Position numbers and translations under genes: made by a program | The notes under the pieces: model-generated | The model's database searches: none | What the model was told of the DNA's origin: nothing | The model's input: only the letters and a program-made list of their open reading frames with translations | In this document: positions 1 through 11,912 of the stretch, piece by piece | How the letters are laid out: the number at the start of each line of letters is the position of its first letter | Position numbering within the stretch: the stretch's first letter is position 1 | DNA from: Mannheimia pernigra | GTDB taxonomy: Bacteria > Pseudomonadota > Gammaproteobacteria > Enterobacterales > Pasteurellaceae | Assembly: GCF_013377995.1 (NCBI RefSeq) | Contig: NZ_CP055305.1 | Location: forward strand, 930,001 to 994,000 | Length of the DNA stretch: 64,000 bases | Direction of reading: 5' to 3'

Positions 1-271
<271 letters not shown>

Positions 272-470
272 CCAAAAAAATCAAGTGCGAGGCTAGGCGA
301 GAGTTTAGCGTCGCGACGACAGCAAGTGTTCACACAGATTGTTTGATAGAGTAGACAGGACAGAGATGAATGAAAGTTAGGCATTCAAGCGGTTAAAATA
401 TTGCAGAAATTTGCAAAATCGCTAAAATACCTAACGCTCAACTGGCAAAAGGAAAGCATCTTTAAATGAT

Positions 471-546
471 GTCCCCATCGTCTAGAGGCCTAGGACATCG
501 CCCTTTCACGGCGGTAACCGGGGTTCGAATCCCCGTGGGGACGCCA
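471..546 (+). tRNA. tRNA-Glu (TTC)
   Basis: A 76-nt cloverleaf in the 16S-23S spacer. The acceptor arm GTCCCCA pairs with TGGGGAC, followed by G and an encoded CCA. The anticodon loop CTTTCAC gives anticodon TTC. A tRNA-Glu in the spacer is common for one class of rrn operon in Pasteurellaceae and enterobacteria. Confidence 0.97.
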
Positions 547-767
547 TTTAAAGATGATTTTTATTGTCTTAATGTTCTTTAAAAATTTAGAAACAAGCTG
601 AAAAACTGAGAGATTTTCGAAAGAAAGTCTGAGTATGTAATAAAATCTTAGCTGAACAAAAGCAGCTAAGTGTTTAGTTTAAAACAGACTTTAAATGTGT
701 TGTTATGTTGTTTTTTCTTTCCTTTGATTGAATTGAAATACAAAAACAAAAACATTTGAGGTTGTAT

Positions 768-3668
<2,901 letters not shown>

Positions 3669-3828
3669 ACAACGCTCAAGTGTTTTTATAGAAAAAATAA
3701 GAAAGCACGAAGCGAAGTAACGTAAAGTAAAGACTAAACAAAAAAGGCAAACAAATAAACTCAGAATCAACAGCTTGTTTTTAGATTAAAGAACAAAAAA
3801 TAGAAAAGACAGAAAATCAACAGATTTT

Positions 3829-3943
3829 CCCGACGACCATAGTGCTGTGGTTCTACCTGACTCCATACCGAACTCAGAAGTAAAACGCAGTGACGCCGAT
3901 GGTAGTGTGGTGATTCGCCATGTGAGAGTAGGGCATCGTCGGG
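3829..3943 (+). rRNA. rrf: 5S ribosomal RNA
   Basis: About 115 nt. The terminal helix pairs CCCGACGAC at the 5' end with the GTCGGGG stretch at the 3' end. The internal CCATACCGAACTCAG is the conserved 5S loop sequence. It lies 160 bp after 23S and is followed at once by a strong terminator. Confidence 0.95.
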
Positions 3944-3963
3944 GCTTATTTTAAATCTCAAAC

Positions 3964-4012
3964 AAAGCAAAAACCTCAAGCTTAGTGATAGGCTTGAGGT
4001 TTTTGCTTTTTC
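3964..4012 (+). terminator. rRNA operon terminator
   Basis: A long perfect stem in which AAGCAAAAACCTCAAGC pairs with GCTTGAGGTTTTTGCTT around a short loop, followed by T-rich sequence. It sits 20 bp after 5S, where the rrn operon should end. Confidence 0.9.
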
Positions 4013-4018
4013 ATTTTT

Positions 4019-4066
4019 AAAAAAGCAAAAAAGCAAAAAAGCAAAAAAGCAAAAAAGCAAAAAAGC
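4019..4066. repeat. octanucleotide tandem repeat, 6 copies of AAAAAAGC
   Basis: Six perfect, uninterrupted copies of the 8-bp unit AAAAAAGC lie just after the rrn terminator. The rest of the 4013-4259 gap is AT-rich with one uptake-sequence-like ACCGCTTGT near 4094 and no convincing gene. Perfect arrays of this kind in Pasteurellaceae are prone to slipped-strand length change. Here the array is not inside a recognised coding region. Confidence 0.85.
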
Positions 4067-4259
4067 TAAAATGGCAAAAAATATAAGTAAAATGACCGCT
4101 TGTAGCAATACTTGCGGTCTGGGCGTGTGAGATTGAAAATGCAAATTTAGAGATGTAACGCTATATTAAAGAAAGTGAATATTTGATAGAATGAAGCCGT
4201 ATTTTTGACTCCAATATATTGATTTTGTTTGAATAATTAGATTTCTCTTTAGGATAAAT

Positions 4260-4679
4260 ATGCTTTGGTATAATGTACTTTTTGGCTTTAAAGGTAGATT
4301 AAACAGACGAGGTTTTTGGATAGGTTTGTTAATTAACTTTGTTTTTTTATTAATAGCCGTTATTTTTATGGTTGATTTAGCTAATTTTACCTTTTTAAGT
4401 TTTCTTCCTCTGTGGATTTCAGTTTTTAGTTTATCTGCAATTATTGTTAAACGCTTACATGATAGAGATCGTTCAGGCCAAGCTCTTTTAATGGTGCTTG
4501 TACCAATTATCTGTTATTTAGCATCACTCTATACACAAGGCATAATGCAGATATTGTTGGGGAATGTAATGCCTGCCGTTATTACTATGATCCTCCTATT
4601 AGAATGGGGTGTTTTTAAAGGAAATCGAAATCCCAATAAATACGGTGAGCGAGGCTTATCGTTTAAATTAAGAGAATAA
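4260..4679 (+). CDS. DUF805 family inner membrane protein
   Basis: A 139-residue membrane protein of the DUF805 (YhaH/YhaI-like) family. It shows the family's signature pieces in order: an N-terminal FGFKGRLNRRGFW, a KRLHDRDRSG stretch after the second hydrophobic segment, and GNRNPNKYGE near the C-terminus. Four hydrophobic segments are visible (about residues 20-38, 42-62, 78-94 and 99-117). The molecular function of the family is unknown. It ends one base before engB and is probably cotranscribed with it. It is the first gene after the rRNA operon, with an octanucleotide repeat about 190 bp upstream. Confidence 0.85.
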   Translation: MLWYNVLFGFKGRLNRRGFWIGLLINFVFLLIAVIFMVDLANFTFLSFLPLWISVFSLSAIIVKRLHDRDRSGQALLMVLVPIICYLASLYTQGIMQILLGNVMPAVITMILLLEWGVFKGNRNPNKYGERGLSFKLRE

Positions 4680-4680
4680 A

Positions 4681-5292
4681 ATGAAATTAAATTATCATAA
4701 AACCCATTTTTTAACTTCAGCACCAGATATTCGTCATTTGCCTGAAGATGTAGGGGTAGAAATTGCCTTTGCAGGACGTTCAAATGCAGGCAAATCAACG
4801 GCATTAAATGCTTTAACCAACCAAAAAAGTTTAGCTAGAACTTCAAAAACACCAGGAAGAACTCAACTAATTAATTTATTTGGAGTTGAACCAAACTGTA
4901 AATTAGTGGATTTACCAGGCTATGGTTATGCGGCTGTTCCAGAGCAGATGAAAATTCAATGGCAAAAAGCTTTGGGCGAGTATTTACAAAAGCGAGAATG
5001 CTTAGGTGGTGTGGTGATTTTGATGGATATTCGTCACCCGTTGAAAGATCTGGATCAACAAATGATTGAATGGGCAGTTTCGGCAGATTTACCGGTTCTA
5101 TTACTATTAACTAAAGCGGATAAATTAAGCCAATCTGCTCGCTCGAAACAAGTTAAAATGGTACGAGAAGCAATCTTACCTTTCCAAGGGGATATTCAAG
5201 TTGAGGCTTACTCAGCATTAAGTAAAATTGGTGTGGATAAACTCTCTGCTAAATTAGATAGCTGGTTTGCTCCTGTACTAAGCATAGAATAA
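4681..5292 (+). CDS. engB: ribosome biogenesis GTP-binding protein EngB (YsxC/YihA)
   Basis: A 203-residue small GTPase of the TrmE-Era-EngA-EngB-Septin group, which acts in late assembly of the 50S ribosomal subunit. The P-loop GRSNAGKST is at residues 32-40, followed by the TPGRTQ switch I region, the DLPGYG G3 motif, TKAD (G4) and SALS (G5). Length is typical of the family. It sits 1 bp after the DUF805 gene and 14 bp before rraB, so a transcription unit of small housekeeping genes is likely. Confidence 0.96.
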   Translation: MKLNYHKTHFLTSAPDIRHLPEDVGVEIAFAGRSNAGKSTALNALTNQKSLARTSKTPGRTQLINLFGVEPNCKLVDLPGYGYAAVPEQMKIQWQKALGEYLQKRECLGGVVILMDIRHPLKDLDQQMIEWAVSADLPVLLLLTKADKLSQSARSKQVKMVREAILPFQGDIQVEAYSALSKIGVDKLSAKLDSWFAPVLSIE

Positions 5293-5306
5293 TTGAGGAA
5301 TTGAGT

Positions 5307-5729
5307 ATGTATAATTTAGAACAATTACAAGCTGAAACTAATGAAATTATTCAGAATTTATTAAAAGATGGCTCAGATCCTGATGCTTTATATATTATTG
5401 AGCATCACGTTGCACACCGTGATTTTGATAAATTAGAGAAATTAGTCGTTGATGCCTATAAACTTGGTTATGAAATTTCGGAAGCTGAAGAGGTGGAAGA
5501 AGAGAATGGAAAAGTCATTTTTGTCTGCGATATTGTGAGTGAAATTAACTTAAATGCGGATTTAATTACTGCACAGCAAAAAGAATTGCTGCCATTAATT
5601 CAAAAAGCAGGTGCGGAATATGAAGGCTGGGGCACTTACTTTGAAGATCCAAATGCTGATGAAGATGAGTATGGTGATGATGGCGAGTTTTTCGATGACG
5701 AAGACGATGATGAGCTGAATCTTCATTAA
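5307..5729 (+). CDS. rraB: ribonuclease E inhibitor RraB
   Basis: A 140-residue cytoplasmic protein matching RraB, which binds RNase E and modulates mRNA decay. The N-terminal part carries the family's conserved DGSDPDALY and HHVAHRDFDKLEKL stretches. The last ~30 residues are very acidic (runs of Asp/Glu), as in other RraB proteins. The reading frame is open from a TTG at 5301, but the ATG at 5307 lies 8 nt after a GAGG ribosome-binding sequence and is the better start. Downstream is an inverted uptake-sequence pair that probably ends the unit. Confidence 0.92.
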   Translation: MYNLEQLQAETNEIIQNLLKDGSDPDALYIIEHHVAHRDFDKLEKLVVDAYKLGYEISEAEEVEEENGKVIFVCDIVSEINLNADLITAQQKELLPLIQKAGAEYEGWGTYFEDPNADEDEYGDDGEFFDDEDDDELNLH

Positions 5730-5738
5730 AATAATAAG

Positions 5739-5782
5739 CGGTAAAATAATGTAAATTTTTTGCATAATTTCACCGCTTGTAT
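5739..5782. terminator. inverted uptake-sequence pair between rraB and tusA
   Basis: AAGCGGTAAA and, about 35 bp on, TTTCACCGCTTGT form an inverted pair of the Apl-type uptake core with T-rich flanks. It lies exactly between the convergent rraB and tusA stop codons, where a two-way terminator is expected. Confidence 0.6.
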
Positions 5783-5785
5783 TTT

Positions 5786-6028
5786 TTATTCTAATCCTTT
5801 TTTTATCCAATAGTGATAGGGAGAAGACGAAATCTCTTTTTGAAGAAGTTGGTGATCCATAAATTCGCAAAAGCTTGGAATATCACGGGTAGTTGCTGGG
5901 TCATCAGCGATAATATGCAGAACCTCACCATCTTTCATCATACGGATTGTTTTTCGGGTGAGCATAACTGGCTCAGGGCAACGTAGCCCCAAGGTATCCA
6001 ATTCTCTATTTACAATTAACTTATTCAT
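5786..6028 (-). CDS. tusA: sulfurtransferase TusA
   Basis: An 80-residue TusA/SirA family protein. TusA accepts persulfide sulfur from IscS and passes it to TusBCD for 2-thiolation of tRNA wobble uridine. The family motif LGLRCPEPVM is at residues 13-22, with the sulfur-carrying cysteine at position 17. Length matches E. coli TusA (81). It is divergent from pepQ with only 10 bp between the two start codons, so their promoters must overlap or lie within the neighbouring genes. Confidence 0.95.
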   Translation of the reverse strand: MNKLIVNRELDTLGLRCPEPVMLTRKTIRMMKDGEVLHIIADDPATTRDIPSFCEFMDHQLLQKEISSSPYHYWIKKGLE

Positions 6029-6038
6029 TCTATTTCCT

Positions 6039-7355
6039 ATGAAAACATTATTCTCTGAACATATCTCTCGCTTGCAACATGTGGTGCAAGGCTTATTAGA
6101 AAAATCTTTTTTAGACGGTTTATGGATTTATTCGGGTAAAGCCAAAAATTGGTTTTTAGATGATCAAACCGCCCCATTTAAAATTAACCCTTATTTTAAT
6201 TACTTTTTCCCTTATCCCCAAGCTGAAAATTGTTGGTTATGCCTAGATGGTAAAAATAAGCCGAAAATTTACTTTTATTGCCCTGAAGATTATTGGGTTT
6301 CTACGCCTACAGTGCCAACTGAGGCATTTTTTGCAGAGGAATTTGAGTGGATTTTACTTAAATCTGAAAATGAAATTGCAAAATTTATCCCAAATCCGAC
6401 CGCTTGTGCCTTTATTGGAGAAGATGTTGGATTGGCAAATTCACTCGGTTTTAGCCAAATTAATCCGCAGAAAATATTGAATATACTCAATTTCGAGCGT
6501 TCGATTAAAACTGAATTTGAGATTGAAAGCATTTACCAAGCCCAATTTTCTGCGTTGAAAGGCCATCAAGCGGCAAAAGAAGCCTTTTTTGCAGGCAAAA
6601 GTGAGTTTGAAATTAACCTTGAATATTTGAAGACGACGAAGCAGTCAGAGTTAAATGTTCCTTATGGCAATATTATGGCGATTAATTATCACAGTGCGGT
6701 ATTGCATTATACTGCTTTGGATTTTGATACCAACACAAAACGCTATAGTTTTTTAATTGATGCAGGTACAACGGTAAATGGTTATGCTTCAGATTTGACT
6801 AGAACTTATGCCTTTGATAGTTCATCAGAATTTGCCGAATTAGTCGCTAAAATGGACAAATTCAAGTTAGATATCATTGCTGAGTTATCTATTGGTATCA
6901 ATTACTTGCATTACCATACTCGAATGCAGCAGATGATTTCTCAGCTTTTAGCTGAACATCAATTTATTCATTTATCGGCACAACAGATTTTTGAAGAAGG
7001 TATCAGCCGAACCTTTTTCCCGCATGGTTTAGGGCATTTATTAGGTATTCAGGTTCACGATGTTGGTGGCTTTCAACAAAATCTGAGAGGCAGCCACAAA
7101 GCACCACCAGAAGCTTATCCAAGTCTGCGTTGCACTCGTGATTTACAAGAAAATATGGTGTTGACGATTGAGCCTGGTTTCTATTTTATTGATATGTTGC
7201 TTAATAGCTGGAAAAATAGTCGTTATTCGTCAGCCTTTAACTGGCAGAAAATTGAAGATTTTAAACGCTTCGGTGGAATTCGTACTGAAGATAATATTGT
7301 AATAAGAGCCTCAGGTGCGGAAAACCTAACCGCAAAAGCAGAATTAAAAGTGTGA
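6039..7355 (+). CDS. pepQ: Xaa-Pro dipeptidase PepQ
   Basis: A 438-residue metallopeptidase of the M24B (prolidase) family that cleaves Xaa-Pro dipeptides in the cytoplasm. The dinuclear metal site is recognisable: the Asp pair in LIDAGTTVNGYASDLTRTY, the His in HGLGHLLGIQVHD, the Glu in LTIEPGFYF and the Glu in GGIRTEDN. The frame is open upstream to 5958, inside tusA on the other strand, but the ATG at 6039 gives the usual length (about 443 in E. coli). It ends 7 bp before fxsA. Confidence 0.95.
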   Translation: MKTLFSEHISRLQHVVQGLLEKSFLDGLWIYSGKAKNWFLDDQTAPFKINPYFNYFFPYPQAENCWLCLDGKNKPKIYFYCPEDYWVSTPTVPTEAFFAEEFEWILLKSENEIAKFIPNPTACAFIGEDVGLANSLGFSQINPQKILNILNFERSIKTEFEIESIYQAQFSALKGHQAAKEAFFAGKSEFEINLEYLKTTKQSELNVPYGNIMAINYHSAVLHYTALDFDTNTKRYSFLIDAGTTVNGYASDLTRTYAFDSSSEFAELVAKMDKFKLDIIAELSIGINYLHYHTRMQQMISQLLAEHQFIHLSAQQIFEEGISRTFFPHGLGHLLGIQVHDVGGFQQNLRGSHKAPPEAYPSLRCTRDLQENMVLTIEPGFYFIDMLLNSWKNSRYSSAFNWQKIEDFKRFGGIRTEDNIVIRASGAENLTAKAELKV

Positions 7356-7362
7356 GGAAATA

Positions 7363-7848
7363 ATGCCTATTTTAATCATCCTTTTGGGTGTTTTCTTTTA
7401 TATCTATGGTGAAATTTCACTTCTAGTTAGTATAGGTTCAGAAATTGGCGTGCTACCTACTATTTTATTGTTAGTCGCCATCTCTTTTCTGGGCTTATGG
7501 TTTGTGAAATTAAGAGGTATTTACACCCTCTATTCAATTAAGCAGGATCTTAGCCAAGGCAAAATGCCAACGCAGGCGGTGAGTAATTCGATAATGTTTG
7601 TTTTTGCGGGTATTTTATTGATTATTCCTGGATTTTTAAGTGATATTTTGGCAATTTTATGCGTTTTGCCATTTAGTCGAAAACTGATTCAAGACTTTGT
7701 AATTAATCGAGTGAAAAATAAACTTTTTATGCGTTTTACCTCACAAAACACTCATTTTCATTCACAATCGAGCCCAGATAACAACACGTTCGATGCCGAA
7801 TTTGAACGTAAACCAGAACCGCAAGATGAAAATAAAAGGATCAAATAA
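7363..7848 (+). CDS. fxsA: FxsA family membrane protein
   Basis: A 161-residue membrane protein of the FxsA family (E. coli FxsA is named for suppressing F exclusion of phage T7). Hydrophobic segments at about residues 1-17, 22-46 and 78-100 are followed by a polar, charged tail, the usual FxsA layout. The biochemical role is not known. Its stop codon overlaps the ATG of the next gene by one base (TAATG), a sign of coupled translation with the EamA transporter. Confidence 0.85.
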   Translation: MPILIILLGVFFYIYGEISLLVSIGSEIGVLPTILLLVAISFLGLWFVKLRGIYTLYSIKQDLSQGKMPTQAVSNSIMFVFAGILLIIPGFLSDILAILCVLPFSRKLIQDFVINRVKNKLFMRFTSQNTHFHSQSSPDNNTFDAEFERKPEPQDENKRIK

Positions 7849-8696
7849 TGGATAAAAAAACACTTGCTCTTTTAAAAGTACATTGCACAGCGGTATTTTT
7901 TGGTGCTTCAGGTATTTTTGGTGCATTAATTCAAAGCTCTGCGGAAACGATTGTACTAGGGCGAGTGATGATTGCATTTGCTATGATCTCTTTGTATTTT
8001 TTATGGAAAAAACAACCGCTTGTAAAGTTAAATCTCAAGCAAATTGGACAACAAGCCGTATCGGGTGGCTTGCTAGCTGCCCACTGGGTTACTTTTTTTA
8101 CTGCGGTTAAAGTTGGTGGAGTTGCTGTAGCAACGCTTGGTTTTGCCAGTTTTCCTGCTTTTGTTGCCTTATTTGAAAGTTTATTTTTCCGTGAGAAATT
8201 ACGTTTTCGTGAGGTGGTGCTACTGATTGCGATCACTATCGGCTTGATTTTAGTCACTCCTGAATTTACCTTTGGTAATGAAGCAACGCAAGGCTTGCTC
8301 TGGGGCATCTTATCGGCATTGGTTTATGGTATTTTAGCGGTATTTAACCGTAATACGATGAGTAAAATTTCGGGCGTACAGTCAAGTTGGTGGCAATATA
8401 TTTTTGCAACGCTTTTGCTGTTTCCTTTTTCTATCACTGAATTTCCTCAGGTTTCTGCCCAAGATTGGTTTTGGATTTTTTGTGTCGGTTTTTTATGTAC
8501 CACGTTTGCTTATACGCTCTTTATTTCAAGCCTTGACACTATTAATGCTCGTACGGCTTCAATGATTATTTCGTTGGAACCAGTTTATGCTATTGTGATT
8601 GCGTGGATTTGTTTCGGTGAAATGCCAACGTTTAAAATGATTATCGGTGGTGCGATTATTTTACTTTCTGTTGCTTGGGCAAATTTGAAAAAATGA
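7848..8696 (+). CDS. EamA/DMT superfamily transporter
   Basis: A 282-residue inner membrane protein with about ten hydrophobic segments arranged as two EamA repeats, typical of the drug/metabolite transporter superfamily (RhaT/YdcZ type). The Pro/Gly-rich segment ends and a lysine-rich C-terminus fit the family. The substrate cannot be read from the sequence. It overlaps fxsA by one base and rluE by four (ATGA), so the four genes fxsA to nudC look like one translationally coupled unit. Confidence 0.88.
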   Translation: MDKKTLALLKVHCTAVFFGASGIFGALIQSSAETIVLGRVMIAFAMISLYFLWKKQPLVKLNLKQIGQQAVSGGLLAAHWVTFFTAVKVGGVAVATLGFASFPAFVALFESLFFREKLRFREVVLLIAITIGLILVTPEFTFGNEATQGLLWGILSALVYGILAVFNRNTMSKISGVQSSWWQYIFATLLLFPFSITEFPQVSAQDWFWIFCVGFLCTTFAYTLFISSLDTINARTASMIISLEPVYAIVIAWICFGEMPTFKMIIGGAIILLSVAWANLKK

Positions 8697-9412
8697 AGCA
8701 ACCCACTTTTAAAAGAGCAATAAACAAGCGGTCAAATTTTGCTAAAAATTTGCAAAATCATTTTGCTCAAACACCAAGAAAAAATTTACAAAAAAATGCT
8801 AAAAAACGACCGATTACCTTTGCCGAAACCATTGTCGTGTTATTTAATAAACCCTATGACGTGCTAACTCAATTTACCGATGAGCAGGGGCGAAAAACGT
8901 TAAAGGATTTTATTCCAATTCCAACTATTTACCCCGTTGGTCGGTTAGATAGAGATAGCGAAGGTTTATTGATGTTAACCAATAATGGAGAACTTCAACA
9001 TCGTTTATCACACCCAAAATTTGAGAAACAGAAAATCTATTGGGTGCAAGTAGAAGGCGTGCCAACCTTAGCAGATTTAGCTAAATTAGAAAAAGGTGTG
9101 GCCCTAAAAGATGGTTTAACGCAGCCCGCTAAAGCAAAAACAATAGCCAAGCCTCACTATAATTGGCAAACCGCCCCTAAAATTCGTGAGCGGAAAACGA
9201 TTCCAACCAGTTGGATAGAGCTGAGTATTTATGAGGGTAAAAATCGTCAGGTCAGACGAATGACGGCACATATCGGTTTTCCAACTTTACGTTTAATTCG
9301 TGTTGGATTAGGCAATTTTGAATTAGCGGATTTAAACAGCGGAGAATACCGCATTCTATCGGAAAGCGAAAAACGTAAATTATTCAAGCAATTAGGATTG
9401 AAAGATGAATAA
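8693..9412 (+). CDS. rluE: 23S rRNA pseudouridine synthase RluE
   Basis: A 239-residue RsuA/RluB/E/F family pseudouridine synthase. RluE makes pseudouridine 2457 in 23S rRNA. The catalytic Asp lies in VGRLDRDSEGLLMLTNNGEL, and the conserved ISIYEGKNRQVRRM-type stretch is near residue 180. An N-terminal basic extension (about 35 residues, rich in Lys/Arg/Asn) precedes the domain and contains an uptake-sequence core. The start is the ATG at 8693, overlapping the previous stop (ATGA). The upstream TTG at 8675 is less likely. It overlaps nudC by 8 bp. Confidence 0.9.
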   Translation: MKQPTFKRAINKRSNFAKNLQNHFAQTPRKNLQKNAKKRPITFAETIVVLFNKPYDVLTQFTDEQGRKTLKDFIPIPTIYPVGRLDRDSEGLLMLTNNGELQHRLSHPKFEKQKIYWVQVEGVPTLADLAKLEKGVALKDGLTQPAKAKTIAKPHYNWQTAPKIRERKTIPTSWIELSIYEGKNRQVRRMTAHIGFPTLRLIRVGLGNFELADLNSGEYRILSESEKRKLFKQLGLKDE

Positions 9413-10163
9413 AGGGTATTGGGTTATTGTTAAAGATTTTGATATTGCTTTGGTTAAAGGTGAAATTCCTTGTGGTTTTGCAGAAGAGTTTGGCTTGAGT
9501 GAGCGTGAGAAATTAGCGATAGGATTTTATCAAAATCTGCCTGTTTATTTAGTTAAAGCATTAGAAATAGATAGTGAAAGAGAATTTGCCTATTTAAGAA
9601 CACAAATTGGGCGAGAGATTGAGCTGGGGCATTTATTGCATAGGGCTGCTTCGTTAAATCATTTTTTTCATACCCATCAATTTTGTGGTAAATGTGGGGA
9701 GAAGGCGGTATTGGCAGAGGATGAAATTGCTATTTGTTGTAATACTTGCGGTAATCGGGTTTATCCAACTATTAGCCCTTCCATTATTGTCGCTATACGT
9801 AAAGGCAGACAAATTCTACTGGCAAATCATTTGCGGCATAAAGGCACTATTTATACGACGTTAGCTGGCTTTGTTGAGGCTGGAGAGTCTGTGGAAAATG
9901 CGGTTCATCGAGAAATATTTGAAGAAACAGGTTTGAAAGTCAAAAATGTGCGTTATTTTGGTAGCCAGCCTTGGGCGTTTCCTAATTCGTTGATGCTTGG
10001 TTTTTTAGCAGACTATGAGAGTGGTGAAATTATCTTACAAGAGGAAGAGATTTGTGATGCGAAATGGTTTGACTGCGATGAGTTATTACCTGAAATTCCA
10101 CAAAAAGGCACAATTGCTTTTGAGTTAATTCAAGCAACATTGAAGTTGTGTAGAGAAGAGTAA
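9405..10163 (+). CDS. nudC: NAD-capped RNA hydrolase / NADH pyrophosphatase NudC
   Basis: A 252-residue Nudix hydrolase that splits NADH to NMNH and AMP and removes NAD caps from RNA. Four cysteines for zinc appear as CGKC and CNTC near residues 97-118. The Nudix box GFVEAGESVENAVHREIFEE with TGL fits the GX5EX7REUXEEXGU pattern. SQPWAFPNSLMLGF after the box is the NudC-specific NADH pocket motif. It overlaps rluE by 8 bp and ends a five-gene unit, followed by a terminator. Confidence 0.94.
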   Translation: MNKGYWVIVKDFDIALVKGEIPCGFAEEFGLSEREKLAIGFYQNLPVYLVKALEIDSEREFAYLRTQIGREIELGHLLHRAASLNHFFHTHQFCGKCGEKAVLAEDEIAICCNTCGNRVYPTISPSIIVAIRKGRQILLANHLRHKGTIYTTLAGFVEAGESVENAVHREIFEETGLKVKNVRYFGSQPWAFPNSLMLGFLADYESGEIILQEEEICDAKWFDCDELLPEIPQKGTIAFELIQATLKLCREE

Positions 10164-10196
10164 AGTAGGAAAAATTATTATTTGCACTGTGGTAAA

Positions 10197-10232
10197 AAAT
10201 GCTGAATAACTTTCATTATTCAGCATTTCTTT
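10197..10232. terminator. two-way terminator between nudC and nrdA
   Basis: AAATGCTGAATAA pairs with TTATTCAGCATTT around a short loop, with T-rich sequence on the + side and A-rich sequence on the other. It lies between two convergent genes and can serve both. Confidence 0.85.
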
Positions 10233-10244
10233 TTCTAAGTTTAA

Positions 10245-11912
10245 TTACCCTTCACAACTTGAGCAGCTTAGTAAGTTGCGGTTAAACACTTGAGCTGCAC
10301 TCATTGAGTTTTGGTAGTAAATGGATTTTAGGCCTAACTCTTCAGCGGTTAAGTATAGTTGATTCAGATCGCGTGCTGGTGTTGCGGGGTGAATCATCAG
10401 ATTAATACTTTGACCCTGATCGATATATTGTTGGCGTTGAGCGGCTTGCTGAATAATGCTTAATTGGCTGATTTCAGCAAAAGTTTTAAACACCTCTTTT
10501 TCATGATCGGAAAGCTGTGCTAAATGTTGAACAGATCCATCATTACGTAAAATCGATTCCCAAATTTCTTCCGTATCTAGCCCTTTTTCTTGTAGTAATT
10601 TTTCTAAGAACGGATTTTTATAGACGGTTTTGATCTTCGCTAAATCTTTTACATAGTAATTTGATTTAAATGGCTCAACCGAAGGAGAAACACTGCCTAA
10701 AATAAAACTGCTTGATTTAGTTGGGGCGATACTCATTAATGTTGTATTGCGACGACCATAACCTTCTAAAATTTCTGGTTCTCCAAACCGTTGTGCAAGT
10801 TCTTGTGACGCTTTTAAGGTTTTTTCTTGCAGCGTTTTGAAAATTTCATTATTTTTTTGCATTGCTTGGAAGCTATCAAAGGCAATATTATTAGCTTGTA
10901 AATAGCTGTGCCAGCCCAGAACGCCTAACCCTAACGCGCGGTGGCGAACTGCAAAGCGATTTGCACGATCTAAGAATGGAACCGATTTACTTTTCTCAAT
11001 AAATTCGCTCATTACCACATCTAAGAAGTAAGTTAATACTTCTGGTGCATCAGTATCTTTCCACTCATCAAAATAGAGTAGGTTCATTGAAGATAAACAG
11101 CATACAAAACTCTCATCGTTACTTGATGGTAACATAATTTCAGTACATAAGTTTGATGCGTGAATGGTCATATTTTTATCTTTATAGACATCAGGTCTGC
11201 CTGCGTTTGCATTGTCTTTAAAGAATAAATAGGGGATACCGGTTTCAGTTTTACGTTGCAATAATTTTGCCCAAAGCTGACGTTTGTATGGATCGCCTGC
11301 TTTCATAGATTCTAACCAATCGTGGCCAACGCACACACCGTAGTACATTAATTGGATAGGATTACCTTCAGTGTGAATATCTAACCATTCATCAATATCG
11401 CCATGCTCAATATCAATATAACCAGCAAATTGACCTTTGCGAGAGGTGCCTTGAGAAATAACATCAATTACCGTATCGAATAATTTACTGAAGTTAAATG
11501 AACCGTCGGACTTACCGTTATTTTTAATTAAAGAACCACGTGGACGAATATCCCCAAAGTAGGCTGATGTACCGCCACCGATTTTGCTCATCATCCCTAC
11601 TTCAGCGGTTGTTACCATAATTTCGTGGATAGAGTCGCCAATGTAGCTGCCAAAACAAGAGATAGGTAAGCCACGATCTAAACCGAAGTTTGACCAAATG
11701 GGTGACGAAAGAGAAAAGTACCCTTTTGCCATATAGTGATAAAATTTATCGGCATAGCCTTCAATGCCAAGTTTTCGTTCTGCGTGTTCGGCAATAAAAC
11801 GAATACGATCTAATGCGGTCGTGCCTTCCAATAAATAGCCACGTTGTAAGAATAAACGGCTGTCTTCATTAAGCCAATCGAAGTCTGGGCGGTCGGTATT
11901 AAAATAAGTCAT
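10245..11912 (-). CDS. nrdA: ribonucleoside-diphosphate reductase, alpha (catalytic) subunit, short form without ATP-cone
   Basis: A 555-residue class I ribonucleotide reductase large subunit, which reduces NDPs to dNDPs. The expected catalytic features are present: Cys in GLPISCFGSY, NLCTEI with the radical Cys and Glu, the CCLSSMNL cysteine, the Tyr-Tyr pair in KSIYYQN for radical transfer, and a C-terminal CSSC pair. It is about 200 residues shorter than E. coli NrdA. The N-terminus enters the catalytic fold almost at once, so there is no ATP-cone (overall activity site). It lies downstream of nrdB and overlaps it by 14 bp, the reverse of the usual nrdA-nrdB order. Confidence 0.93.
   Translation of the reverse strand: MTYFNTDRPDFDWLNEDSRLFLQRGYLLEGTTALDRIRFIAEHAERKLGIEGYADKFYHYMAKGYFSLSSPIWSNFGLDRGLPISCFGSYIGDSIHEIMVTTAEVGMMSKIGGGTSAYFGDIRPRGSLIKNNGKSDGSFNFSKLFDTVIDVISQGTSRKGQFAGYIDIEHGDIDEWLDIHTEGNPIQLMYYGVCVGHDWLESMKAGDPYKRQLWAKLLQRKTETGIPYLFFKDNANAGRPDVYKDKNMTIHASNLCTEIMLPSSNDESFVCCLSSMNLLYFDEWKDTDAPEVLTYFLDVVMSEFIEKSKSVPFLDRANRFAVRHRALGLGVLGWHSYLQANNIAFDSFQAMQKNNEIFKTLQEKTLKASQELAQRFGEPEILEGYGRRNTTLMSIAPTKSSSFILGSVSPSVEPFKSNYYVKDLAKIKTVYKNPFLEKLLQEKGLDTEEIWESILRNDGSVQHLAQLSDHEKEVFKTFAEISQLSIIQQAAQRQQYIDQGQSINLMIHPATPARDLNQLYLTAEELGLKSIYYQNSMSAAQVFNRNLLSCSSCEG

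Noticed and set aside
4019..4066. CRISPR-like array at the AAAAAAGC repeats
   Set aside because: The units are contiguous with no spacers; it is a simple tandem repeat. No CRISPR array or cas gene is seen in the window.
3767..4144. Minus-strand frame of 125 codons across 5S, the terminator and the octanucleotide repeat
   Set aside because: It runs through 5S rRNA and the low-complexity repeat gives its Phe/Leu-rich stretch; no ribosome-binding site and no family.
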